A DNA stretch of 64,000 bases. Origin: Bdellovibrio bacteriovorus (GTDB taxonomy: Bacteria; Bdellovibrionota; Bdellovibrionia; Bdellovibrionales; Bdellovibrionaceae). The stretch spans positions 2,728,001 to 2,792,000 of the forward strand of contig NZ_CP020946.1 of NCBI RefSeq assembly GCF_002208115.1, given 5' to 3'. Shown here one piece after another: positions 17,337-26,194 of the stretch (position 1 is the first letter of the stretch; each line of letters begins with the position of its first letter). The notes beneath the pieces were generated by a model, which ran no database searches, was not told the DNA's origin, and was given only the letters and a program-made list of their open reading frames with translations. Both the position numbers and the translations under genes were made by a program.

Positions 17337-17786
17337 TTATTTGTAGGGTTCGATCGCCTCACCGATGAGTTCGAACGAGGCGTCCCCGTACATAGACTTC
17401 TTAGTCACTAGATTCAAAGTTCCGTGGACCCAAATCGGCCCTACAGCCGCATCGGTTCCGCGTTTCATCTTAACGTACACCATTTGGTTCGGCGGCGGTG
17501 GTGGAACGTGGATGCAAGCCTGCGGGCTTGGCACCAGAAGAAACTCCACGACCTCGCGCTGGTTGTCTTCAAGGGGAACCATGAAGCCAGGGATCTTCAC
17601 CCCTTTGCCGTCCAGCGCTTTCAGTTCTGAAGAAGAGCTGCCCGTGACATAGTCCATCTCACCCAGCAGACGCCAGTCGACCTCCACACCATTCAATGCG
17701 GCGCCACCGGATCCGGCAAACTGATAAATGACGGCAGCTAAAACAGCCACCAGTATGAACGCTCCTGCTAATACCCAGTTCTTCAT
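17337..17786 (-). CDS. DUF3299-family envelope protein
   Basis: About 149 aa with one N-terminal membrane segment ('[19 protein letters not shown]'). The periplasmic domain shows the family pattern '[11 protein letters not shown]', '[24 protein letters not shown]' and 'IWVHGTL'. The Cys/His in '[12 protein letters not shown]' could bind metal. ATG 17786 was chosen over an ATG 48 bases upstream because the membrane segment follows directly. First gene of the metal-transport operon. Confidence 0.82.
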
Positions 17787-17826
17787 AATCCCATTAAAGA
17801 CGCTCCCCCCTTTAAAAGCAATAGCT

Positions 17827-17855
17827 TTGCGCACCGCCCTTGCCTCTGATATAAC
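17827..17855 (+). promoter_or_regulatory. sigma70-type promoter of hisS
   Basis: TTGCGC at 17827-17832, a 17-base spacer and TATAAC at 17850-17855, preceded by TG at 17847-17848 (one base off the usual extended -10 position). Predicted transcription would start about 25 bases before the hisS ATG. It overlaps the divergent metal operon's leader. Confidence 0.6.
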
Positions 17856-17886
17856 GATGTTTTGTAGTCAAAAAAGGGCCAATTCC

Positions 17887-19137
17887 ATGAGCAACAAAAT
17901 CCAACGCGTCCGCGGCACTCGAGACCTGCTTCCTGAAGACAGCATTCTTTTCCGTTTTGTCGAAGAATCAGCCTATGAAAAGGCACTTTTGTACGGATAC
18001 GGAGAGATCGAAACCCCTATTTTCGAGTTTTCTGACGTTTTTCACCGCACTTTGGGCGAAACTTCCGACGTTGTGAATAAAGAGACTTATGATTTTACAG
18101 ATCGTGGAGGCGAAAGTCTGACGCTCAGACCCGAGGGCACTGCGGGTGTGGCTCGCGCTTTTATTTCAGAAGGCATGATGCAGAATCTTCCACTGAAGTT
18201 CTATTATTCCGGCCCGATGTTTCGTTATGAGCGACCACAAAAAGGACGATATCGCCAATTTTACCAATTGGGCGCAGAGTGTTTAGGTTATGAATCCCCA
18301 TTGGCGGATGTGGAAACCATCTCTTTGGCGTGGGATCTGCTGAAAAAAATCGGCATCTCTGACGACTGCACCTTGGAAATCAACACCCTGGGCGATGCGG
18401 AAAGCCGTGCGGCTTACCGCGATACTTTGGTGAACTACTTCACCGCCCATAAAGATCAGCTTTCTGAAGACAGCAAAATGCGTCTGGAGAAAAACCCGCT
18501 GCGCATTCTGGATTCCAAAGACGAAGGCGACAAAAAGCTGAATGCCAATGCACCAAAACTTGAACAATCCTTGAATCAGACCTCCCAGGACTTCTTCAAG
18601 AAGGTCATCGCGGGCATCGAAAAGCTGGGCATCCCGTACAAGATTAATGATCATCTAGTTCGTGGACTTGATTATTATTGCCACACTGTCTTTGAATTCA
18701 CGACCACCAAGCTGGGGGCTCAGGGCACCGTGCTTGCGGGAGGGCGTTATGACGGCTTGATTGAAACCATGGGCGGACCGAAAACTCCGGGCGTGGGCTG
18801 GGCTGCCGGCATCGACCGTTTGGCTGATCTGACCCCGAAAGAACTGGCGACAAAAAAGGAAGTCATCATCGCCGTAGTTGGTGCTGACGAACAGGGCGAG
18901 GACGAAAGCGTGAAAGTCGCTCATGAAATGCGCGTGCGTGGCTTTAAGACGGAAAACTTCCTGTCGGGCAAAATGGGCAAGAAGATGCAAAAAGCCAACA
19001 AACTGGGTGCTCACTATGCCTTGATTTTGGGCGGCAACGAAGTGACCAATAAAACGGTCACAGTGAAGAACTTCACGACGGGCGAACAAAAAGAAATCAC
19101 CCGCGCAGAACTTCAGACCTACCCGTTTTCAATCTAA
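17887..19137 (+). CDS. hisS: histidine--tRNA ligase
   Basis: About 416 aa, normal for bacterial HisRS. Class II motif 2 is in '[16 protein letters not shown]' (around residue 115-130). The HisRS-specific '[14 protein letters not shown]' is near residue 256, and motif 3 is in '[11 protein letters not shown]' near 300. The C-terminal anticodon-binding domain ends 'ELQTYPFSI'. ATG 17887, '[16 protein letters not shown]', is the standard N-terminus; the open frame continues upstream but through the promoter and divergent leader. Confidence 0.97.
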
Positions 19138-19162
19138 TTTTTCAGACGTGATTTAAAAACAA

Positions 19163-19195
19163 AAAACCCGCTTCGAAAGAGCGGGTTTTGTTTTT
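19163..19195 (+). terminator. rho-independent terminator after hisS
   Basis: AAAACCCGCT and AGCGGGTTTT arms around a short loop, followed by GTTTTT. The A-run on the left also lets it act for the opposing 205-aa gene. Confidence 0.88.
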
Positions 19196-19221
19196 CAGAA
19201 ATGACCTGGCAGAACAAAAAA

Positions 19222-19839
19222 CTATTGGATATTACGCAGCTTGAATTCCATTTTCGGGAAGACAATCCCGCCGCCAAAGCCCAGCTTCACCGCGACGTGA
19301 AACAGATCATTCACTCGGTTTTGCGCCGGCAGCCAAGAGCCCTCAAGGCCCAGGAAAGCCTCGGCCACGACCCCGACGCCACGGCCATAAACCGCACCAT
19401 TGAGCTCGCTTAAAGAAACCCCGCTTGGAATAAAGCTGAACATCCACTTGTAAGCGACCTCAAACTTCAGGCCGCCGTTTTTGAAATCACAAAGATACAA
19501 ACCCGGAACACGCACAACTTCATCCGTGCCCGGCACCAGGAAAGCCGCATCAAAAGCCCACACGTCGTGATCCACAAACAGACCGACATTCATGCCGTGA
19601 GCATACAGATAACCCTTAATAGGAATTTTATCTCCCGGCTGCACATTGAACTGATTTTGCAAAGTAACAACCAGTTGATCGATCTGCTCTTGATTCAAAC
19701 GAGTGTTCTTTTTCAAAGACTCCACCAGAACCTCTCGCGACATCCCGGCATCTTTGTCAAAATCCAAAGCCCACGCCGTAGCCGATCCCAGCGAAAGACA
19801 ACCCAACAACAACGCGGACAGAGCAAGTCTGAAGATCAT
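19222..19839 (-). CDS. secreted protein of unknown function
   Basis: About 205 aa with a signal peptide ending near 'ATAWA'. A short helical part follows ('DAGMSREVLVESLKKNTRLNQEQIDQLV'). Then comes a Gly-rich, beta-rich domain with alternating hydrophobics and ends 'FPKMEFKLRNIQ', which could be a small barrel or lipid-binding sandwich. No family was recognised. ATG 19839 is preceded by AGGAGA. Single-gene unit flanked by terminator and repeat region. Confidence 0.65.
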   Translation of the reverse strand: MIFRLALSALLLGCLSLGSATAWALDFDKDAGMSREVLVESLKKNTRLNQEQIDQLVVTLQNQFNVQPGDKIPIKGYLYAHGMNVGLFVDHDVWAFDAAFLVPGTDEVVRVPGLYLCDFKNGGLKFEVAYKWMFSFIPSGVSLSELNGAVYGRGVGVVAEAFLGLEGSWLPAQNRVNDLFHVAVKLGFGGGIVFPKMEFKLRNIQ

Positions 19840-19978
19840 GGCCTTTTCTCCTGTTGGGAAAAGGCTACCGCTTATTTGAAAAAATCAGTAACAAAAAATT
19901 TGGAGTGCAGCCACCCCACCCTCAACATGCAAACCGTCCTGTACCCCTACAAAATAAACGCACCGCTTCGGAAAAAGT

Positions 19979-20050
19979 AAGCAGGTACCTTTTCCGCCAA
20001 CGCAGAGCTTCTGCAAAAGTAAGCAGGTACCTTTTAAGCAGGTACCTTTT
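19979..20050. repeat. triple 15-bp repeat AAGCAGGTACCTTTT
   Basis: Three exact copies at 19979-19993, 20021-20035 and 20036-20050, the last two adjacent. The first two share a longer left flank (AAAAGTAAGCAGGTACC). Each is centred on the palindrome AGGTACCT. They lie in the 19840-20255 region that holds no gene. Confidence 0.9.
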
Positions 20051-20066
20051 AGATAAGCCGGTATGA

Positions 20067-20238
20067 GGGGGAATGGTTGGGGGCTTTGCAGCCTCCAACC
20101 GAGTTCCGCAGCGCTAAGAAAAGCCTGCGATGGCAATCAGAAAACAAAAAAGCCACCCATAAGGCGGCCTTCACAAAACAAACAGAGCGCGAGGACTGTC
20201 CGAGCGTTGGAGGCTGCAAAGCCCCCAGCCATTCCCCC
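20067..20238. repeat. long inverted repeat, 33-bp arms
   Basis: Left arm 20067-20099 and right arm 20206-20238 are reverse complements over 33 bases with a single mismatch, enclosing about 106 bases. The loop contains the lgt terminator. The arms are rich in G and C. This could be a MITE-like or dispersed palindromic element; no transposase ORF is inside. Confidence 0.9.
20141..20167 (-). terminator. rho-independent terminator of lgt
   Basis: On the minus strand GCCGCC TTATG GGTGGC, with one G-U pair, runs into TTTTTTG. It lies 89 bases past the lgt stop, within the loop of the inverted repeat. Confidence 0.7.
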
Positions 20239-20255
20239 GGGCGTACCGGCGCGAT

Positions 20256-21314
20256 CTATTTACGGTTCAACTTAATGGAGTGCCCTCTCTGCCAGCCCGG
20301 AATTTTCAGGGAGGCAGCGCGAGTCCATACGACCATCAGGATCAAGCCGACAACGAACATGGCAACGCTCAGCCACTGCCCTCGGGTCAGACCCAAAGCC
20401 TGGAATCCGATGTGAGCATCTGGCATACGGAAGTGTTCATCAACAACACGAACCACCGCATAGATCAGCACGAAACAAGCGGCGATAAAGCCCGGCTTGC
20501 GTGGTTTTCTCCATAGGAAGAACAAGAACATAAAGATCAGCAGACCTTCACCGAAGGCTGCGAACAACTGAGACGGATAGCGCGGAGTCAACAAAGGTGC
20601 AATCGCCTCTTTGGCTGCAGTGTTGCCGTCTTGGATGGATTCAATCACTTTGTTCAAAGTAGAATATAGCTGCTCACGAGCTGTCAGATCGAAGCGGAAC
20701 TTATCTACAAGTTCCAGCCACTGCTCACGACCCACGCCGACTTTTTCAACAACCGGAACAAGCTCCGTCAGTTTCGCGGCTTCCTGACCTGGCCAGGAAA
20801 CGATGTCTTGAGGAAACTTCACCGCCAGCGGATACGTCGGATCGCAAGGACGACCGACAAGTTCACCGTTGATGAAGTTGGCGATACGACCAAAGAACAC
20901 ACCGATCGGACCGGTTACCGCGACCAGATCGAGCAAGTACAAAGAGTTCACAGAATACTTGCGCGCATACAGTAAGCACGCAATCACGATCCCGATGATA
21001 CCACCGTGACTTGCCATGCCGCCTTCGTTGACAGCAAGCACACCCCAGTACGGGAATTCAGATTTGAACTTCATGAAAAGATCCGGGCCATAGAAAAGCA
21101 CATACCCCAGACGACCGCCCACCAAAGTACCGATGGCTGCATAAGTGATAAAATCGCCGACCATTTGGACAGACAAACCCGCACGTTGTCTTTTTGCCAG
21201 CCAAGTGATCAGGATGTAGGCGCAGATAAAGCCCATCATGTAAGAGAGGCCGTACCAACGGACTCCGAAATCACCGGAAATTCTTAAAGCAAATGGATCG
21301 AAATCATGAACCAC
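20256..21314 (-). CDS. lgt: prolipoprotein diacylglyceryl transferase
   Basis: Inner-membrane enzyme that moves diacylglycerol from phosphatidylglycerol onto the lipobox Cys of prolipoproteins. The N-terminus 'VHDFDPFALRI' and 'GVRWYGLSYMMGF' match Lgt. The family signature is 'RIANFINGELVGR', and 'HGGIIG' holds the essential His. The start is GTG 21314 (AAGAAGGA seven bases upstream); an upstream TTG at 21341 lacks such a site. At about 352 aa it is longer than the usual 260-300: an insert of some 70 hydrophilic, helical residues lies between the signature and 'PRYPSQLF'. Bdellovibrio carries many lipoproteins, several in this window. Confidence 0.95.
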   Translation of the reverse strand: MVHDFDPFALRISGDFGVRWYGLSYMMGFICAYILITWLAKRQRAGLSVQMVGDFITYAAIGTLVGGRLGYVLFYGPDLFMKFKSEFPYWGVLAVNEGGMASHGGIIGIVIACLLYARKYSVNSLYLLDLVAVTGPIGVFFGRIANFINGELVGRPCDPTYPLAVKFPQDIVSWPGQEAAKLTELVPVVEKVGVGREQWLELVDKFRFDLTAREQLYSTLNKVIESIQDGNTAAKEAIAPLLTPRYPSQLFAAFGEGLLIFMFLFFLWRKPRKPGFIAACFVLIYAVVRVVDEHFRMPDAHIGFQALGLTRGQWLSVAMFVVGLILMVVWTRAASLKIPGWQRGHSIKLNRK

Positions 21315-21397
21315 AGACGCATCCTTCTTTGAGACATACAAGGGTCTCGATAAGAGAATTTTTGGACCTTATGGTAATAAAGCGAGAAAATGGGGGT

Positions 21398-22153
21398 ATG
21401 TCCAGATTTTCGTCTCTACTTCTACTGTGCATTATTTTGACCGCGAGTCTGTCTCAGGCTCAATCCGGCAGTCGCTGGGGCAGCGGTATTGATTTCACCA
21501 AACGCGCCACCGCCCGCGAAGGCAGCCGGTGGTCTCTTTCTGAGTGGCTCGAAATGAAGAACCGCAACCGCATGATGGATATGTGGCTGTCGGTGAACTC
21601 TCCGTCGCCCTACGAGTTTTCACTCGCTGCCTCGTACAACTCGTTCAAAACCGAGGACCCCGACAACACGTCCGTGAGCGATTCTCATGTGTCGTACATG
21701 GGTGAGCTTTCCGCCTATGCCCAGTTCGTCGGGCTGACCGCGGAATATGAAAACAACAGCGAAGAGGAGTTCAACGACCTGACCGGCATGCTGAACATCC
21801 GCGTTCTGGGAAATTCGATCCAGAACACCTCGCTAACCCTGCACTACGGACTGCGCACCCGCGAGGCCGATCAACGGCTGTCGCAGCAGTTTGGCCAGGT
21901 GTCGCTGCAGGTATATTTGACCAAGTATTTTGGAATTGACGGGAAATATCGCTATTACCTTCCCACCTCCACGGATGAATTGGGAGATGTCGAAGGCAAT
22001 CGCACCGAAGCCGGGCTTTTTATAGACTTTAAAGCCGTACGGATCTTCGGAAACTGGTACAAGGAGAGCCAGAAAACAAAAATCCCTGCTGCTGCCGATG
22101 ACACAGTCACCGATCGCACAGGGATCAGGTCAGGACTTAAGATCTTCTTCTAG
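21398..22153 (+). CDS. outer-membrane beta-barrel-like protein
   Basis: About 251 aa with a signal peptide ending near 'SLSQA'. After a Trp/Arg-rich start ('SGSRWGSGIDFTKRATAREG') the protein is a series of amphipathic strands ending 'GLKIFF', as in outer-membrane barrels. ATG 21398 is chosen because the signal peptide begins there; an open frame of 35 codons upstream overlaps lgt. No specific family recognised. Confidence 0.65.
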   Translation: MSRFSSLLLLCIILTASLSQAQSGSRWGSGIDFTKRATAREGSRWSLSEWLEMKNRNRMMDMWLSVNSPSPYEFSLAASYNSFKTEDPDNTSVSDSHVSYMGELSAYAQFVGLTAEYENNSEEEFNDLTGMLNIRVLGNSIQNTSLTLHYGLRTREADQRLSQQFGQVSLQVYLTKYFGIDGKYRYYLPTSTDELGDVEGNRTEAGLFIDFKAVRIFGNWYKESQKTKIPAAADDTVTDRTGIRSGLKIFF

Positions 22154-22159
22154 AGAAGA

Positions 22160-22191
22160 CAAAAGGCCCGGTTTTGCCGGGCCTTTTTTTA
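22160..22191. terminator. bidirectional rho-independent terminator
   Basis: AAAAGGCCCGG TTTTG CCGGGCCTTTTTTT between two convergent genes; A-run on one side and T-run on the other let it serve both. Confidence 0.92.
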
Positions 22192-22197
22192 TTTAAA

Positions 22198-22938
22198 CTA
22201 CTCGAGTTCGATCAGTTTGTTTTCGCCGCTTACGAAGTAAGACTCTGTCGCTTGCTCGTGAGCCATTGGAGAAGTCACTTTCCACTCCATGTTCATTTGC
22301 ATACCAGCTACAGGATCACGCTTGGAGCCTGTGTTGAACACAGACGGGATGACTGCGTTAGCATCGAAGTTGAAGCCCCATGCAACAGACAGGTTCGCTG
22401 GCATGAAGGTCGCGTTAGTGATGTATTTACCAACACCATCAGCAGAACCACCTGCAGTGTAAGTCACGCGGTAAGAGAAATCGACAACAGACATACCGAA
22501 GCCGTTTTCATAAGTTACGTTGTAAACTTTGGACTGAGGAATGTTCCAGCCAGCAAGGTCAGACCAGCAAGTCAAACCAGCAGGAAGAGCATTTGCAGTG
22601 TCCAATTTCACGTTAACAACAGATTTACCTGCGTTGATAACTGCGAAGATTTTTTTACCGATGTTGATGATTTGATCCACGATCAATTCGATCGCGTTCA
22701 GTGGGTTCACGTCATTAGCGATAGCTGGCTCGCCAGTGAACTTCACGCGCAATGGGCGCTGAGAGTTGCAATCCTGAGAAAGACCGTTTGCACCTTTTGC
22801 ATACGTTTCCATCTGTGGATATTGAGCAGTTACGTCGCGAACGATAACTCTCTTGATTTCGAAGTAAGCTTTGTCAGTAGCGAATGCGGATGACGCCATA
22901 CCCAGTGTCAACGCAGCTGCGATAATAGAACGAATCAT
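22198..22938 (-). CDS. secreted protein of unknown function
   Basis: About 246 aa with a signal peptide ending at 'SSAFA'. The mature protein is beta-rich with two Cys ('SQDCNSQ', 'LTCWSDL') that could form a disulphide. No family was recognised. ATG 22938 follows an AAGGGGG site. Codon use is strongly biased to a few codons (for example GTT, GCA, AAC), suggesting high expression compared with neighbours. Confidence 0.65.
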   Translation of the reverse strand: MIRSIIAAALTLGMASSAFATDKAYFEIKRVIVRDVTAQYPQMETYAKGANGLSQDCNSQRPLRVKFTGEPAIANDVNPLNAIELIVDQIINIGKKIFAVINAGKSVVNVKLDTANALPAGLTCWSDLAGWNIPQSKVYNVTYENGFGMSVVDFSYRVTYTAGGSADGVGKYITNATFMPANLSVAWGFNFDANAVIPSVFNTGSKRDPVAGMQMNMEWKVTSPMAHEQATESYFVSGENKLIELE

Positions 22939-23037
22939 TTGGACCCCCTTGTTTCGTTGGCAGGGGTCATATCAAGGCAAATACGAGCTTTCAAATGAAA
23001 AAGCCCCGATGCTGACTATTTAACCTTTCGCAAGGCG

Positions 23038-23586
23038 TCACCATTCTTTGGTGAGCGTAAGCATTGGGAAAATCCAGGATTTCGAGTTGGACGAGTTGGT
23101 TTCAGTGCCGTCGACGGTCTTCTTTGTATAATTTGCCAGGTAATAGTTCAAAGACGCCCCGATATGGAAGCCCTCTTTGAACTCGGGCATGACCCCGAAC
23201 TGAAACCACATGCTGGTCCCCGTCCACCTTTCAGCCTCGCCATCGTTGGAGAAAGTCCCGGTGCTCAGGATATTGTAAGCCATGCTGACACTGTAAAGTT
23301 CGTTGCGCCCAAACTGCCACTTCACGTAAGGGCCGGTATCGGTCGAGGCAAAATCGATCGTCACGTCATCTTTGTCGGTGTGGGAAATTCCAGAGTAGTT
23401 CCACCCGCCCCAGATGTGTTTTTTCAGACTGAACAGCAGGCCGATGTTATAGAAGTATTTGGCGGAGGTTCGGGTTTCGTCGGTGGTCAGATTGTCTGAC
23501 ATGTAGGTGCCACCCAGCTCCAGCAAAAAGCCGGCATGGGCATTCATGGAAAACAGCACTAAGAGGACCACCAATAGTTTCTTCAC
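23038..23586 (-). CDS. small outer-membrane beta-barrel protein
   Basis: About 182 aa starting at GTG 23586, with a signal peptide ending 'MNAHA'. Eight or so amphipathic strands such as 'FLLELGGTYMSDNL' and 'FHIGASLNYYLANY' follow, and the chain ends 'LTLTKEW' with an aromatic last residue. The size fits an 8-stranded barrel. It follows the RNA methyltransferase by 62 bases on the same strand and may share its transcript. Confidence 0.68.
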   Translation of the reverse strand: MKKLLVVLLVLFSMNAHAGFLLELGGTYMSDNLTTDETRTSAKYFYNIGLLFSLKKHIWGGWNYSGISHTDKDDVTIDFASTDTGPYVKWQFGRNELYSVSMAYNILSTGTFSNDGEAERWTGTSMWFQFGVMPEFKEGFHIGASLNYYLANYTKKTVDGTETNSSNSKSWIFPMLTLTKEW

Positions 23587-23648
23587 AGAATCTTTATCGG
23601 CGTGTTTACTTAGGACCCCGAGGCCAGCCGAGGTCCAGTTGCAGAATA

Positions 23649-24836
23649 TTAATTCCTTTTCAAAAGCGCAGCGTAGAAGCCATCATAGCCTTCTTTATCC
23701 GGGCGCACATGAATCTGCTTGAGCAAAGTCCAGTCCTTGCCATGTTCGGCCAGGAACTTTTCAACCTGCTTTTCGTTTTCACTCGGCAACAGGCTGCAGG
23801 TCGCATAGACCATCTGCCCGCCTTTTTTGGTCATGTTGCAGTAGGTGCTTAAAATCTCGTACTGCAAGCCATGCAGACGGTCGATCTCTTCGTTGCTCAG
23901 TTTCCATTTGGTGTCAGGATTACGGCGCAAAACGCCCATTCCCGAACAAGGCACATCCAGAAGGACGCGGTCCGCGGTGTCGTACAGGCGCTTGATCACT
24001 TTGTTGGAGTCAATCAAACGCGTTTCGATCACATCGACCCCGTCACGGCGGGCACGGACTTTCAGCTCTTTCAATTTCCATTCATGAATATCCAGGGAAA
24101 TGATCTTGCCCTTGTTCTTCATCATGGAAGCCATGTGCAAGCTCTTGCCGCCAGCACCGGCACAGGCGTCGATCACGCGGTGACCCGGCTCAATGCCCAA
24201 CAATGGCGCAACCATCTGGGAAGCGGCATCCTGAACCTCGAACAGACCCTGTTTGAAGGATTCGGTGATAAACACGTTTTTACGTTCCACCAGACGAAGA
24301 GCGTTTGGCAGATCCGGAGAAACTTTCGTGGCGTTGATGCCGTCTTTTTCCAAAGTTTTGATCAGCTCATCCGGCGTGGTTTTCAAAGTATTGGTGCGCA
24401 GGAACACTTCCGCGGGCTTGTTCAAAGCGCGCATCGCATCCTTCCACTCTTCACCCAACTCTTTGGTGCCACGCTCGTGCATCCAGTCTGGAATGGACTG
24501 AGCAATCGCGAACGACGACACGTTCTTTTCACGGGCGATGACTTCTTTCGGATCAAGACCGTCAAGCTCTTCCCAGTCAGGAAGTTCGTTTCCGCCGCGC
24601 ACCCAGTACGCGCCCCACACTTTCCAAAGATCGTTGTCATCAGCAAGATGGGACAGCAGACGCTCCCAGCGCACGATTTCGTAAACAGATTCAGCAAAGA
24701 AACGGCGGTCGCGGGAACCCCAGCGGGTGTTGGCCTTCAAATGGCGCTGGATGACTTTGTCGGCATAGAAACCCTGTTCAAAGATTTCATCCAGAGCGGT
24801 GACGATTTCAGATACGAGATGCTTGTGAATTTTCAA
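23649..24836 (-). CDS. RNA cytosine-C5 methyltransferase, NOL1/NOP2/Sun (RsmB-like)
   Basis: About 395 aa. The N-terminal part resembles the NusB-like region of RsmB enzymes ('HLKANTRWGSRDRRFFAESVYEIVRW'). The SAM-binding domain shows 'VQDAASQMVAPLLG', motif I 'VIDACAGAGGKS', the catalytic 'DVPCSGMGVLRRNP' and 'YATCSLLPSENE', giving the two expected Cys. The target, 16S rRNA C967-type or another m5C site, cannot be fixed. The start is a TTG overlapping the stop of the upstream gene (TTTTGA) without a clear ribosome-binding site, so the start is less sure. Confidence 0.9.
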   Translation of the reverse strand: MKIHKHLVSEIVTALDEIFEQGFYADKVIQRHLKANTRWGSRDRRFFAESVYEIVRWERLLSHLADDNDLWKVWGAYWVRGGNELPDWEELDGLDPKEVIAREKNVSSFAIAQSIPDWMHERGTKELGEEWKDAMRALNKPAEVFLRTNTLKTTPDELIKTLEKDGINATKVSPDLPNALRLVERKNVFITESFKQGLFEVQDAASQMVAPLLGIEPGHRVIDACAGAGGKSLHMASMMKNKGKIISLDIHEWKLKELKVRARRDGVDVIETRLIDSNKVIKRLYDTADRVLLDVPCSGMGVLRRNPDTKWKLSNEEIDRLHGLQYEILSTYCNMTKKGGQMVYATCSLLPSENEKQVEKFLAEHGKDWTLLKQIHVRPDKEGYDGFYAALLKRN

Positions 24837-25462
24837 AATGTAAACACCAGGCCAGTGGCCAAAAAGGTTCCGTTGAACTGCCCAGAGGACAGAATAAGAA
24901 GGTGGTTTTTTAAACCAGCTTCAATGAAGAATCCAGTGTTTTCAAAGATATTGAAGAATCGTGCCCCGGCGACAACCTGATAATCCAGGGACAGTGCAGA
25001 TTTTCCAGAGGCCTGTTTAAAGAACACTCCCAAACCGGCACCCGCGCCAAAATACAGCGGGAAACGTGAGGTCGCATCCGGGAACATGATCATCGGAACA
25101 AACGCCAGTTTATTCGGAGTTTCGCCACCCAGGTCGTATTCGGAGTAATCAATTCTCAGCAGCATGTCCATGGAGTTGTACCACTCGCCCACCCGGTAAG
25201 TGACGCCGAACTGATTTTTCCCCACGTCATCTTCCTGACCGTTCTTGCCCCAGTCATAGGATTGCGACGCCATGTAACGGCCAAAATGCAAAGCCAGATA
25301 GTGATCCGACGGACCGCCTCCGGTGTTGAAGGAGGACGATGCCGTGTCACGGGGCTGGAAGTACTTCGCAGCGGCCTCGCGGCCCACCACGGGCTGGGAG
25401 TCTTGGGCTGTGGCAATGGAGCTTAAAAACAAGGGCAAAATCAACGATAGAAAAGTCTTCAC
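24833..25462 (-). CDS. outer-membrane beta-barrel protein
   Basis: About 209 aa. GTG 25462 is preferred over GTG 25468 because a GAGG site sits five bases before it. The signal peptide ends near 'SIATA'. Strand-like segments follow and the chain ends 'ATGLVFTF', with the terminal Phe typical of outer-membrane proteins. Its stop overlaps the methyltransferase start, so the two genes are coupled although functionally unrelated. Confidence 0.7.
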   Translation of the reverse strand: MKTFLSLILPLFLSSIATAQDSQPVVGREAAAKYFQPRDTASSSFNTGGGPSDHYLALHFGRYMASQSYDWGKNGQEDDVGKNQFGVTYRVGEWYNSMDMLLRIDYSEYDLGGETPNKLAFVPMIMFPDATSRFPLYFGAGAGLGVFFKQASGKSALSLDYQVVAGARFFNIFENTGFFIEAGLKNHLLILSSGQFNGTFLATGLVFTF

Positions 25463-25609
25463 ACGCACCTCAATTCTGGCTTCTATTCTATTCAGTTTTC
25501 CCTCTGGCGAGGAAGTTGTTGACGCGCTAGGTCGTTAACACTAGACCCATTGACTCAAGACAGGCGCCTCCCTAATCTCCGGCTAGCTTTTTGGACGGGA
25601 CTAAAGACT

Positions 25610-26194
25610 ATGAAATGCCCTTTTTGCGGACATGCTGATGACAGAGTTTTGGATACCCGAGTGCAGAAGGACGGAAGCATCCGCCGCCGTCGTGAGTGCC
25701 TCGAGTGCAAAGCCCGTTTCTCGACTGTAGAAACGATCATGCTGGCGTTCCCGTTCATCATCAAAAAAGACGGCCGCCGCGAACCGTTCAGCAAAGAAAA
25801 AATTCTCAAAGGTCTTCAGGCCTCCTGTCAAAAGCGTCCTGTCAGTCTGGCGCAGATCGATGCGGTGGTTGAAAAAATCTCTGCCTGGGTGATCAATCGT
25901 GGTGAATCCGAGATCTCTTCCCGTCTGATCGGGAAAAAGGTCATGGCTGAACTAAAACAACTGGATGACGTTGCCTATATTCGCTTTGCAAGTGTATACA
26001 GAACCTTCAAAGACGTTCAGGAATTTGTGGAGACTCTGGAAGACGCCGAACTTCTTGATTTTGTCGATGCAAGTAATCCACAATTAAGCCTCACGGCCAT
26101 GACATTTGTTGAAAGCGAGAAAAGTACGAACCATGAAACTGACAGCAAGACGCCAAGCCCGCGAACTCGCCCTCCAGGTCCTCTTTCAAACTGA
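25610..26194 (+). CDS. nrdR: transcriptional repressor NrdR
   Basis: Nucleotide-sensing repressor of ribonucleotide reductase genes. The N-terminal zinc ribbon has 'CPFCG' and 'CLECKARF' with the linking 'VLDTRVQKDGSIRRRREC'. An ATP-cone follows ('FIIKKDGRREPFSKEKILKGL' region). Start ATG 25610 gives the standard 'MKCPFCGH'. The protein, about 194 aa, is longer than the usual 150-160 because a C-terminal tail of some 35 residues continues over the start of nusB. The overlap is 62 bases in a different frame. Confidence 0.95.
   Translation: MKCPFCGHADDRVLDTRVQKDGSIRRRRECLECKARFSTVETIMLAFPFIIKKDGRREPFSKEKILKGLQASCQKRPVSLAQIDAVVEKISAWVINRGESEISSRLIGKKVMAELKQLDDVAYIRFASVYRTFKDVQEFVETLEDAELLDFVDASNPQLSLTAMTFVESEKSTNHETDSKTPSPRTRPPGPLSN

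Noticed and set aside
23038-25462. Mobile or horizontally acquired block of outer-membrane genes
   Set aside because: Base composition and spacing match the neighbourhood, and no repeats, integrase or tRNA border it.
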